Positions 1-7,496 of a stretch of DNA of 64,000 nucleotides are shown here, piece after piece. The stretch's first letter is position 1. Each line of letters opens with the position of its first letter. The stretch comes from Ottowia oryzae (GTDB lineage Bacteria; Pseudomonadota; Gammaproteobacteria; Burkholderiales; Burkholderiaceae_C): the NCBI RefSeq assembly GCF_003008535.1, contig NZ_CP027666.1:1178001-1242000 (forward strand), in the 5' to 3' direction. The notes under the pieces are model-generated. The model had not been told where the DNA came from. It made no database searches and worked only from the letters and a program-made list of their open reading frames with translations. The translations under genes were made by a program, and so were the position numbers.

Positions 1-2
1 TG

Positions 3-380
3 ACCCACGCCCATCCCATGCCCAAGCCCGGCTGGGCGCTGGACGCGCTGCCCGCCAGCGGCGAAGCCACGCAGATCGCCTGGCGCGGCGGCCCGCTGCT
101 GGACGCGCACTACGACGAGTTCGTGCTGCGCGCGCAGCTGCCGGCGCAGCCCGGCCCGCTGTGGTGGCGCGTGCAACAAGTGTGTGAAAACGGCGAGGTG
201 GACTGGGCCAAGGTGCCCGCCACCGGCACCGACACCCACGGCCTGGCCACACCGGCGGCGCTGCTGCAGGTGCTGCCCGCAGCCGACGCCGCGGCGGCAA
301 GCGCCGCACCCACAGCACCGGCCCCTGCCGATGCCGCGGCACCCGCCGGGCACGCTGGCCACGCCGGACACGCGCACTGA
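3..380 (+). CDS. YcnI-like DUF1775 protein, C-terminal part (5' end outside window)
   Basis: The reading frame is open from base 3, so the true start lies upstream of the window. What remains is about 125 codons. It includes a segment with a Trp pair and the signature VQQVCENGEVDW, which resembles the end of the DUF1775/YcnI beta-sandwich domain. A low-complexity Ala/Pro stretch follows, and the protein ends in repeated His-Ala-Gly (HAGHAGHAH), a plausible metal-binding tail. The family is periplasmic or membrane-anchored and is linked to copper handling. The next gene is a PCu(A)C copper chaperone 46 bases downstream, which supports a shared copper operon. Membrane anchoring and the N-terminal His ligand cannot be checked because that part is missing. 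Confidence 0.75.
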   Translation, partial: THAHPMPKPGWALDALPASGEATQIAWRGGPLLDAHYDEFVLRAQLPAQPGPLWWRVQQVCENGEVDWAKVPATGTDTHGLATPAALLQVLPAADAAAASAAPTAPAPADAAAPAGHAGHAGHAH

Positions 381-426
381 TGCGCGGCATGATTCACTCC
401 ATTCACCCCGCCTGAGAGGCTTCACC

Positions 427-963
427 ATGATTTCCCATCGTTTTCTGCCGCACGCCCTGACGGCGGCGCTGTGGCTGGGCGCCAGCGCTGGCGCCTGGGC
501 GCAACCTGCCACCGCCACCGCCGCCCCCAGCGCGCCCGCCCCCACGGCCGCCAACCCTGGCGATACGGTGCGTGTGACCCAAGCCTGGGCGCGCGCCAGC
601 GTGCCTGGCCAAAAGGCCACGGGTGCCTTCATGACCTTGACCGCCAGCACCCCGATGCAGCTGGTGCGCGTGGCGTCGCCCGTGGCCGGTGTGGCCGAGG
701 TGCATGAAATGGCCATGCAAGGCGGGGTGATGCGCATGCGCGCCATCCCGTCGCTGGCGCTGCCCGCTGGCAGCGCGGTCGAGCTCAAGCCCGGCGGCCA
801 CCACCTGATGCTGATGGACCTGAAGCAGCCGTTGAAGGCGGGCGAAACGGTGCCGCTGGCGCTGACCTTGCGCGACGCCCAGGGCCGCGAGTCGCGGCTG
901 GATGTGCAGGTGCCGGTGCAACCTGTGGGCGCCGCGCCTGCCGCGGGCGGGCACCAGCACTGA
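427..963 (+). CDS. Periplasmic copper chaperone PCu(A)C family protein
   Basis: 178 codons from ATG 427. A longer in-frame extension upstream is ignored because it runs through the preceding gene. Residues 1-28 form a signal peptide ending near AWAQ. The mature part carries the PCu(A)C motif set: a His-Glu-Met cluster (VHEMAMQGGVMRMR) and a downstream GGHHLMLMDL segment, which give the H(M)x10Mx21HxM copper ligands. The C-terminus ends in GGHQH. The family delivers Cu(I) to cytochrome oxidase Cu(A) centres or other cuproproteins in the periplasm. It follows the DUF1775 gene in the same direction. Confidence 0.9.
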   Translation: MISHRFLPHALTAALWLGASAGAWAQPATATAAPSAPAPTAANPGDTVRVTQAWARASVPGQKATGAFMTLTASTPMQLVRVASPVAGVAEVHEMAMQGGVMRMRAIPSLALPAGSAVELKPGGHHLMLMDLKQPLKAGETVPLALTLRDAQGRESRLDVQVPVQPVGAAPAAGGHQH

Positions 964-1101
964 CGACAGGCGGGCGCCGCCGCGCCAGGCGCGCCCGCCC
1001 CTCGGCGCGGCAGGGTGATCGGTTAAGCTGCGGTCAAGCCCGCTGCAACACCGTGCCCGGCGCGCGGCGGCCCCCGGCTCCCATCTTCCGCGAGGTGCCC
1101 C

Positions 1102-2118
1102 TTGAGCGACGCCAACGCCTTTGCCTTCGGCAAGTTCATCCCCGGTTTTGAGTTCCTTCAGCAGCTGGCTTCGGCGCAAAAGGCCGGCAGCGCCATGCCG
1201 GGCCTGGGGCAATGGGTGGCGCCAACCGTGAGCTTGGACGAGCTGGACAAGCGCATCAGCGAACTCAAGGCCGTGCTGTTCTGGCTGGACCAGAACGCCA
1301 CGGCGCTCAAGGCCACCATTCAGGCGCTGGAAGTCCAGAAAATGACGCTGGCCACGCTGCAGGGCATGAACGTCAGCATGAGCGAAGTGGCCAAGGCCTT
1401 CACCGCCGCCGTGCCCACGCCCGCCGCGCCCGCGCCGACATCGGCCGCGCGCACGCCAGCACCCGCACCCGGCGGCACGGCGCCAAGCTGGCCCTTCGTC
1501 GACCAACCCACGGCTGAGCCAGACACGCCAGCGCCCTCGCCAGAGCCGGAGCCTGTGGCCGACAGCGCGCCAGAGGCCGTGCAGGCCCCTGCGGAGCAAG
1601 CAGGCAGCGACAAGGGCGCACCGGTCGAAGAATCCAGCGCCGCCGCCACCAGCTCGGCCGCCAGCGCCTCTGCCGCCGCGCGCATGGCCGACGGCATGCA
1701 GTGGTGGAATGCGTTGACGCAGCAATTTCAACAAATCGCCGCCAGCGCCTTGCGCGAGGCGGTGCCGCCCAAAGCCAAGGCGGACGCGGGCGCCGCCGCC
1801 GGCACCCCCCAACCACCGGCCGCCGCGAAAGCCGCCGCCAAAGCTGCAAAGACCGCCAAGGCCCCGAAAGCCGCGCGCCCGAAGGGCGCCGCCAAGAAAG
1901 CGGCGTCGCCCAAGTCGGCGCCTCAACGCCCTTCCGCTCGTTCAACCGCAGGTCAGCGCGCAGCGGCCAAGAAGGGCGCGAAGGCCGAACCCAGCGCTGC
2001 CGCCAGCAAGAAAGCACCGGCCAAGAAGGCAGCGCCTGCGCGCGCCGCTTCGCGCGAAGCCGCACCGGCCCGCCAGGCCGGCGGCTGGCCTTTGCCGCCG
2101 CCGGCCAAACGGCGCTGA
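1102..2118 (+). CDS. phaM: PhaM-type polyhydroxyalkanoate granule regulatory protein
   Basis: 338 codons. The start is TTG at 1102, in the sequence CTTGAGCGACGCC, because no ATG precedes the conserved N-terminus. Residues 1-95 are the conserved PhaM N-terminal region (KFIPGFEFLQQL, then a helical segment). The middle is Pro/Ala-rich. The last 110 residues are a histone-like Lys/Ala/Pro tail with many AAKKA and PAKKA units. In Cupriavidus, PhaM activates PHB synthase PhaC1 and tethers granules to the nucleoid through such a tail. The extreme Lys/Ala composition of the C-terminus matches DNA binding. Its neighbours give no further hint. Confidence 0.85.
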   Translation: MSDANAFAFGKFIPGFEFLQQLASAQKAGSAMPGLGQWVAPTVSLDELDKRISELKAVLFWLDQNATALKATIQALEVQKMTLATLQGMNVSMSEVAKAFTAAVPTPAAPAPTSAARTPAPAPGGTAPSWPFVDQPTAEPDTPAPSPEPEPVADSAPEAVQAPAEQAGSDKGAPVEESSAAATSSAASASAAARMADGMQWWNALTQQFQQIAASALREAVPPKAKADAGAAAGTPQPPAAAKAAAKAAKTAKAPKAARPKGAAKKAASPKSAPQRPSARSTAGQRAAAKKGAKAEPSAAASKKAPAKKAAPARAASREAAPARQAGGWPLPPPAKRR

Positions 2119-2164
2119 AACTTACCCACCCCATGAAGCAGGGCACGATGGCCCGGTTCTCCGC

Positions 2165-3448
2165 ATGAAGCTGTTTCCCTATGGCCACGCCACACACCCC
2201 CAGTGGCAGATGGCATGCGGGCTGGTGCTGGCGCAGTTGCGCGCGCACATGGCCTTGCCCGACTACGCCGACGCGCCCACCCTGGGCCTGATCTACATCA
2301 CCGACCACTACGCGGGTGCGGCGCGCGACATCCTGGACTACCTCGGCGCCGAACTGCCCGAGGTGACCGACTGGGCCGGCACCGTGGGCATCGGCGTGTG
2401 CGCCACCAATGCCGAATACATCGACGAGCCCGCGCTGACCGTGATGCTGTGCGCCGTGCCCAGCGACCAGTACCGCGTGTTTTCGGGCGTCATGCCGCTG
2501 GGCGGCGGCGCGCCGTTTCGCCCGCACACCGCGCTGGTCCACGCCGACGCGCAAACGCCCGACGTGCCCGAGCTGGTGGCCGAGCTGGCCCAGCGCACCG
2601 ACACCGGCTATCTCTTCGGCGGCCTGTCCTCCAGCCGCAGCCAGGTGCTGCAGTTCGCCGTGGGCAGCCAGGGCCATGTGCGCGGGCAGGGCGCAGTGGG
2701 CGGCGTGATTGCCGGGGGCTTGTCGGGCGTGGCCTGGGGCGCGGGCGTGGCCTTGGTTTCGCGCGTCACGCAAGGCTGCCTGCCCGTGGCGCCTGAGCGG
2801 GAAATCACCGCGGCCGAGGGCAACGTGGTGCTGGCGCTGGACGGCCAGCCCGCGCTGGATGTGATGCTGGCCGACCTGCGCATCAGCCTGGACGCGCCGC
2901 GCGAGGCGCTGGCCGTGGTGCGCCAGACGCTGGTGGGCTTGTCCGACGCGGGCGAGCCCGGCGTGCGGCGCACCGGCGACTTCGGGCCGGACGTGGTGGT
3001 GCGCCACATCATCGGCGTCGATCCCGGGCGCCGCGGCGTGGCGATTGCCGAGCGGCCCCAGCCCGGCCAGCGCCTGGCGTTCTGCCAGCGCAACGTGCAG
3101 GCCGCCCGCGCCGATCTGATGCGCGTGTGCGCCGAAATCCGCGAAGAGCTGGAGCCAGAGGAAGTCACCGGCACCACGGCCGCGGCGCTGGCCGCCGCGC
3201 CGGAAGTGTCGGCGCCGCACCCTGCGCGGCGCATCGCCGGCGCGGTGTACATCAGCTGCTCAGGCCGCGGCGGCCCCCATTTCGGCGGGCCGGGGGCCGA
3301 GCTGCAGATCGTGCGGCACGCGCTGGGCGATGTGCCGCTGGTGGGCTTCTTTGCGGGTGGCGAAATCGCGCGCCACCATCTGTACGGCTACACCGGCGTG
3401 CTGACGGTGTTCGTGGCCGACGAATCCGCCGACGAATCCTCGGACTGA
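2165..3448 (+). CDS. FIST domain signal-transduction protein
   Basis: 427 codons from ATG 2165, 46 bases after phaM. The N-terminal half (about residues 20-190) matches the FIST N domain, including LGLIYITDHYAG and a later TGYLFGGLSSSRSQ. The C-terminal half (about 250-415) is FIST_C-like and contains ISCSGRGGPHFGGPG and the glycine-rich VGFFAGGEIARHHLYGYTG. FIST proteins are predicted small-ligand sensors, often near chemotaxis or signalling genes. No transmitter domain is fused here, so it is probably a stand-alone soluble sensor. The ligand cannot be read from the sequence. Confidence 0.85.
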   Translation: MKLFPYGHATHPQWQMACGLVLAQLRAHMALPDYADAPTLGLIYITDHYAGAARDILDYLGAELPEVTDWAGTVGIGVCATNAEYIDEPALTVMLCAVPSDQYRVFSGVMPLGGGAPFRPHTALVHADAQTPDVPELVAELAQRTDTGYLFGGLSSSRSQVLQFAVGSQGHVRGQGAVGGVIAGGLSGVAWGAGVALVSRVTQGCLPVAPEREITAAEGNVVLALDGQPALDVMLADLRISLDAPREALAVVRQTLVGLSDAGEPGVRRTGDFGPDVVVRHIIGVDPGRRGVAIAERPQPGQRLAFCQRNVQAARADLMRVCAEIREELEPEEVTGTTAAALAAAPEVSAPHPARRIAGAVYISCSGRGGPHFGGPGAELQIVRHALGDVPLVGFFAGGEIARHHLYGYTGVLTVFVADESADESSD

Positions 3449-3480
3449 CGCAGGCGGCGCCGGCTGCGGCAACAGCAGCT

Positions 3481-4299
3481 CTATCGCCCCTGAAACCGTG
3501 CGGGCCGTTTTTCGACAAAGGCGCGCACGCCCTCGGCCGCGTCTTCGCTGTTGGCCAGCCGCTTCTGCGTTTCGATGAAATCGGCCGCTGCCGCGTGCGG
3601 GCCGTGTTCCACCGCCTTCAGCACGTTCAACCGCGTGGCCACCACGGCCAGTGGGGCCTGGGCGGCGATGCGCTCGGCAATGCGCAAGGCCTCGTCCAGC
3701 ACCTCGGCGTTGGGCACCACCTTTTGCACAAAATTCAGGCGCAGCGCTTCGTCGGCGCCAAACTCGTCGGCGGTCAGCAGGTGCAGCATCGCGTTGCCCA
3801 GGCCCGCGCGCTCGGCCATGCGCAAGGTGGCGCCGCCCGTGGCCATGATGCCGCGCTGCACTTCCATCTGTGAAAAACGGCAGTCCTGCCCTGCCACCAC
3901 GATGTCGGCGCCCAGCATCAGCTCGATGCCCACCGTGAAGCAGATGCCTTTGACGGCCGCCACCATCGGCTTGGTGCGGCGGCGGTAGCCGGGCAGGCCA
4001 AAGTCGTGCGGCTCCACCTGGCCGTAGGGCACCGCTTTTTCACCGCGCTGCATGAACGGCGCGATGGCGGGCAGGTCCAGCCCGGCGGTGAAATGGTCGC
4101 CCAACGCATGCAGCACGCCCACGCGCAGGCTGGGGTCGTCGTCCAGCCGGGTGTAGGCCTCGGCCAACTGGCGGAACATGGGCACCGTCCAGCCGTTGCG
4201 CTTGGCAGGGCGGTTGATGCCGATCAGCAGCACGTGGCCGCGCACTTCGGTGTCGATGCGGCCCTCGGCGGGCACGGGGTGGTCTGCGGGGCTGCTCAT
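3481..4299 (-). CDS. Enoyl-CoA hydratase/isomerase (crotonase) family protein
   Basis: 272 codons, convergent with the FIST gene. The crotonase fold is clear. NRPAKRNGWT is near the N-terminus, and the oxyanion-hole loop is GDHFTAGLDL. A second loop, VKGICFTVGIELMLGADI, is followed by the GIMATGGATLR region where hydratases carry their catalytic Glu. The second Glu of classical hydratases is not at the expected place, so isomerase, hydrolase or acyl-CoA-specific activity is equally possible. There is no good Shine-Dalgarno sequence before ATG 4299. It stands alone, so the pathway is unknown. Confidence 0.85.
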   Translation of the reverse strand: MSSPADHPVPAEGRIDTEVRGHVLLIGINRPAKRNGWTVPMFRQLAEAYTRLDDDPSLRVGVLHALGDHFTAGLDLPAIAPFMQRGEKAVPYGQVEPHDFGLPGYRRRTKPMVAAVKGICFTVGIELMLGADIVVAGQDCRFSQMEVQRGIMATGGATLRMAERAGLGNAMLHLLTADEFGADEALRLNFVQKVVPNAEVLDEALRIAERIAAQAPLAVVATRLNVLKAVEHGPHAAAADFIETQKRLANSEDAAEGVRAFVEKRPARFQGR

Positions 4300-4446
4300 G
4301 GTCGATTTGTCAGGGCCGGGGTTCGTCGGCGCGCACCTGCTGGCGCGCGGGCTGGCCCGATGCTAGGTGCGCCGGGCGGCCAAGGCTGTCACTTGCGTGG
4401 CGCGCAGCCATCGGGCGTGCAGCGAAAGCTTCAAGACAAAACGGCC

Positions 4447-4492
4447 TCTGGCGCACTACGGACGGGCGCCGGCAGCTATCAAAAAGATAACA
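4447..4492. repeat. Dispersed AGCTATC/TGGCGC repeat, copy at the 3' end of an HTH gene
   Basis: The segment carries a TGGCGC half, a CGCC half and then GGCAGCTATCAAAAAGATAA. The same word order, a GC-rich TGGCGC/GCGCTGG pair next to an AGCTATC(A/T)n half, recurs at many places in the window. Here it lies just downstream of the minus-strand regulator gene. Confidence 0.5.
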
Positions 4493-4498
4493 ATTGCT

Positions 4499-5251
4499 TC
4501 ACGCCCCGGCGGCAGTGCCCACGCGGCGCAGCCGCTCGAAGGCCGCCAGCTCCCAGCTGCGCATGGCCAGGATCAGGGTGAAGCCCTCGCGCTCGCTGTC
4601 TTTGAGCTTCTGGTCGGTCTGGTGCTGCTGGGCAAAGTCCTGTGCCACGCGCTGCAGCCGTTCGACAAAACCCGGCGCCAGCGCGCGGCTGATGGTGCCG
4701 TGCACCAGCTGCAGGTGCTCACCATTGCCGTCGAACGAGCCGCCAAAGTAATCCAGCAGCGCGTGTTCGCGGAAGTACTGCATCACCGGCCCGTGCGGGC
4801 GCCAGCGGAAGGTTTTGGCCACCTTCAGGCGGTAGCGGTTCAGCGCGCGCAGCTCGATGATGCCGATGCGGTCCAGCTGCGCCAGGTACTTGATCACCTC
4901 CGCCTCGCTCAGGCGGTAGGCGCTGGTCATCTGCTCCAGCGTCCAGCTGCTCAGCACGTTGATGGCCACCAGCAGCAGCTTTTCGTCGGCGACCACGGCG
5001 CGCTCTTGCTCGGCCGTCAGTTCTTGCAGTTGGGGCTGCGCGTCGGCCACGCGCCGCGCCAGGTCGGCAAAGTCGATTTTCAGGGCGCGGCAGATGGCGT
5101 CCACGCGCGACAGCGGCATGTCGCCCTTGGCCAGCATGCGCTTCACGCTGGATTCGGCCATGCCCAGCTCCTGCGCCAGATCGGCGTAGGTCATCTGGGC
5201 GGCTTTCAACTCTTTCTTGACGGCGGTGACCAGGTCGGCGGTGGTGCTCAT
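4499..5251 (-). CDS. Helix-turn-helix (XRE-type) transcriptional regulator
   Basis: 250 codons. Residues 8-65 form an HTH_3-like domain (MTYADLAQELGMAESSVKRML), in which the second and third helices are evident. The remaining 185 residues are helical. They include a winged-helix-like stretch around residues 95-150 (LSEAEVIKYLAQLDRIGII) and end in LILAMRSWELAAFERLRR. The C-terminal part may bind a ligand or dimerise, but no known effector domain is recognised. The stop codon lies against a copy of the dispersed AGCTATC repeat at 4474-4492, which may act as its terminator. Confidence 0.7.
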   Translation of the reverse strand: MSTTADLVTAVKKELKAAQMTYADLAQELGMAESSVKRMLAKGDMPLSRVDAICRALKIDFADLARRVADAQPQLQELTAEQERAVVADEKLLLVAINVLSSWTLEQMTSAYRLSEAEVIKYLAQLDRIGIIELRALNRYRLKVAKTFRWRPHGPVMQYFREHALLDYFGGSFDGNGEHLQLVHGTISRALAPGFVERLQRVAQDFAQQHQTDQKLKDSEREGFTLILAMRSWELAAFERLRRVGTAAGA

Positions 5252-5351
5252 GGGGGGCGCGCTCTGGGCGATTAGGAGGTCACGTCACGGGGGGCGTCGA
5301 CTCAGCGCCTGGCAGGGCGCGTGCTGTGTGCACCCCGGTGCCACAGGCGTT

Positions 5352-6299
5352 TCAGCGGTAACCGCCTTCGTTGGCGTTGTGAATGATCCAGATCAGGTTG
5401 CCACTGGTGAAGTTGCCCACGCCGCCGCCGGCAAAAATCAGTCTGCCCTGGCCCTTGTAGACCAGCTCAAACCGATGCCTATCGCCGCCAAAGTAAAACG
5501 GAATCCACGCCTTGCCGGTCATGTAGGCGCCTTGGTCCGTGGGCTGACCGATCAGGTCGGTGACCTGCTTCACCGGCATGCCGATCTGCAACCGTGTGAA
5601 GCGGCTGCCCCGCGCGGGGTTGCCCGTAATTTCTCCTTCGTAGTCGTTGATGCCCTTGACGGTGCGGCCACTGCCCGATTCCACTTTGGACGAGTCGACC
5701 ACGTTGCCGCGCGCGTCCATGCCAGGCTTGCCCGCGCCCACTGCGCCGGCACCGCCCGACGCAGGGCCAGGTCGATCCGCTGCTGGCGGCGGCGTGCTGG
5801 CCGGTGGTGGCGTGGCCGTCGCCCCGCTGTCGCAGCGGGCCAGATCCACCGTGCGCGTGCGCCCGTTGGCACTGCCTCTCACGGCGCGCACTTCGGTCAC
5901 CACCTGCCCGCCGCTGAAACCACGGGCGCTGCTCAGGCAACGAAACAGCACATCGTCACCCGCTTGCACCTGGTAAGTGCTGGATGGCGTGCCGCGACGG
6001 CCCAGCGCTTGCAATTCAATAGCCACCTTTTGGCCCACCAGTGCCTGCCTCGCCTGCGCGAGCGGGCCTTGGGCGGCCGTCAGCACCTCGGGATAGGGCA
6101 GGCCTGCTGGGGGCGGCGCTGGCGGCGTGCTGCCCGTCGCCCGGTCGTCGACGGGCGTTGTCGCAGTTCCCCCGCCATTAGAGGCCGCGCAGCCGGTGAG
6201 CGCTGCGATGGCACCCGCCATTGCCAGTGCCCCCAGGCGGGAAGGCCAAGCACCTGCACGCGCGGCGCGCGCGATAGCGAAGGCGGGAAACTGCGTCAT
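5352..6299 (-). CDS. Lipoprotein with C-terminal BamE/SmpA-like domain
   Basis: 315 codons. The start is ATG 6299, chosen over a longer frame to 6407. It has a good ribosome site (GAGGAG, seven bases upstream) and is followed directly by a lipoprotein signal peptide with lipobox LTGC. After the Cys comes a Gly/Thr/Pro-rich linker, then a domain of about 120 residues, then a second Pro/Ala linker. The last 90 residues contain RLQIGMPVKQVTDLIGQPTD, a pattern typical of the small SmpA/OmlA-BamE fold. It is probably tethered to the outer membrane. Its function is unknown. Confidence 0.7.
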   Translation of the reverse strand: MTQFPAFAIARAARAGAWPSRLGALAMAGAIAALTGCAASNGGGTATTPVDDRATGSTPPAPPPAGLPYPEVLTAAQGPLAQARQALVGQKVAIELQALGRRGTPSSTYQVQAGDDVLFRCLSSARGFSGGQVVTEVRAVRGSANGRTRTVDLARCDSGATATPPPASTPPPAADRPGPASGGAGAVGAGKPGMDARGNVVDSSKVESGSGRTVKGINDYEGEITGNPARGSRFTRLQIGMPVKQVTDLIGQPTDQGAYMTGKAWIPFYFGGDRHRFELVYKGQGRLIFAGGGVGNFTSGNLIWIIHNANEGGYR

Positions 6300-6622
6300 A
6301 TGAAAACTCCTCGTGTGTCGCTGCGAACAGGAATTGTGCCGCACGGCCCTAAGGGCTCTAGGGCGGTGCACCGCAGTGGGCCCGGAGGCCGCCGGCTCAG
6401 CCGTCACGCTGGTGCGCCGCAGGACGATGGCCGGCTTGCAGTTTCTTGTCGGGCGCCAAGGCGGGTGATGCCAGCCGCGGACTCAAGGTTGCCCGGTAGC
6501 GTTGAGCGATACCGAGGGTCTTTCAGAACGCGTCAGGTGCCGAAAGCCGGCCAGTCAAGCCGGGGGGTGCTGACAGACTGCGCCCACTCTTGACTGCGGC
6601 CCTGTGGGCCTTGTTTTTCGCC
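6300..6622. other. Intergenic region between divergent genes, nothing recognised
   Basis: These 323 bases separate the minus-strand lipoprotein gene from the plus-strand CREST-type gene. Apart from the lipoprotein ribosome site (complement of 6303-6308) I see no RNA gene, repeat or convincing promoter. Both neighbours must be transcribed from here. Confidence 0.4.
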
Positions 6623-7456
6623 ATGCCACGCATCTCAACTTCCCTGCGGCGTATTGCCGATGGCCCACGCGGCGCCCAGCGCCTGACTGCGCCGGAACAT
6701 TTTCTCTGGCTCAGTTTTGCAGCCATGGTGCTGCTGGCGTTCGCGTTGCCCGTCACCGCCTTGCCAGCCAACTACCACGACTTTGCCGATCAGCGCACGT
6801 GGCTGGGTCTGCCGCACGCCATGGATGTGCTGAGCAATCTGCCCTTTGCCCTGATGGGCGCCTGGGGCGGCCTGCAGCTGCTGCGGGCGGGCCAGCGCCG
6901 GATCGGCGCCGTGCAACGCGCGCTGTCCGCGCTGTTCTTTGTGGGGCTGATGTCGACCGCCGCGTGCTCGTCGTTCTATCACTGGGCGCCGCACGACGCG
7001 GGCCTGTGCATCGACCGGCTGGGCATGGGCCTGGCCTTCGCCGGCCTGCTGGGCCTGGCCGTGGCCGACCGCATCAGCGACCGCGCGGGCGTGGCCTCCG
7101 CCGTGGTCGTCGCCCTGGCCGCACCGGCCACCGCGCTGGTGGCGCTGTGGGCGGCCAACATGACCCCCTGGGCCGTGCTGCAGGCGGGCGGGCTGGTGCT
7201 GCTGGCCGCCCTGGCCCTGCGTGCGCCGCGTCCGCGCGCACTGGGCTTTGCCATCGTGGCGGTCATCGCCTGGTACGCGCTGGCCAAGGGGCTGGAATTG
7301 GCCGACCAGCCCGTATTTGAATGGACGCAGGGCTGGCTGTCCGGCCACAGCGCCAAGCACGTGGTCGCTGCGCTGGCCGCGTGGCCTGTGGTGCAGGCGC
7401 TGCACCGCGCCGCCGCCGTCACCGCGCCGCTGGGTGCAGCCCCCACAATGCGCTGA
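6623..7456 (+). CDS. CREST-superfamily (alkaline-ceramidase-like) integral membrane hydrolase
   Basis: 277 codons from ATG 6623. A TTG at 6590 would add 11 residues; neither start has a clear ribosome site. About seven hydrophobic segments are visible. The three metal-site motifs of the CREST superfamily (ceramidases, PAQR receptors, Per1, SID-1, TMEM8) are in order: a Ser-x3-His in STAACSSFYHW, an Asp in GLCIDRLGM, and a terminal His-x3-His in SGHSAKHVV. This predicts a zinc-dependent membrane hydrolase acting on a lipid amide or similar bond. The substrate is unknown. The gene is followed after 40 bases by a lysophospholipid-type transporter/acyltransferase, which fits lipid remodelling. 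Confidence 0.7.
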   Translation: MPRISTSLRRIADGPRGAQRLTAPEHFLWLSFAAMVLLAFALPVTALPANYHDFADQRTWLGLPHAMDVLSNLPFALMGAWGGLQLLRAGQRRIGAVQRALSALFFVGLMSTAACSSFYHWAPHDAGLCIDRLGMGLAFAGLLGLAVADRISDRAGVASAVVVALAAPATALVALWAANMTPWAVLQAGGLVLLAALALRAPRPRALGFAIVAVIAWYALAKGLELADQPVFEWTQGWLSGHSAKHVVAALAAWPVVQALHRAAAVTAPLGAAPTMR

Positions 7457-7496
7457 CTTTTCAACAAGAACGACAGTACCCGGAGGATTCGCCATC

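Noticed and set aside
403..1926. Long minus-strand open frames opposite the copper chaperone and phaM
   Set aside because: Arg/Gly/Ala-rich composition and no domains; they are GC-driven shadows of the plus-strand genes.
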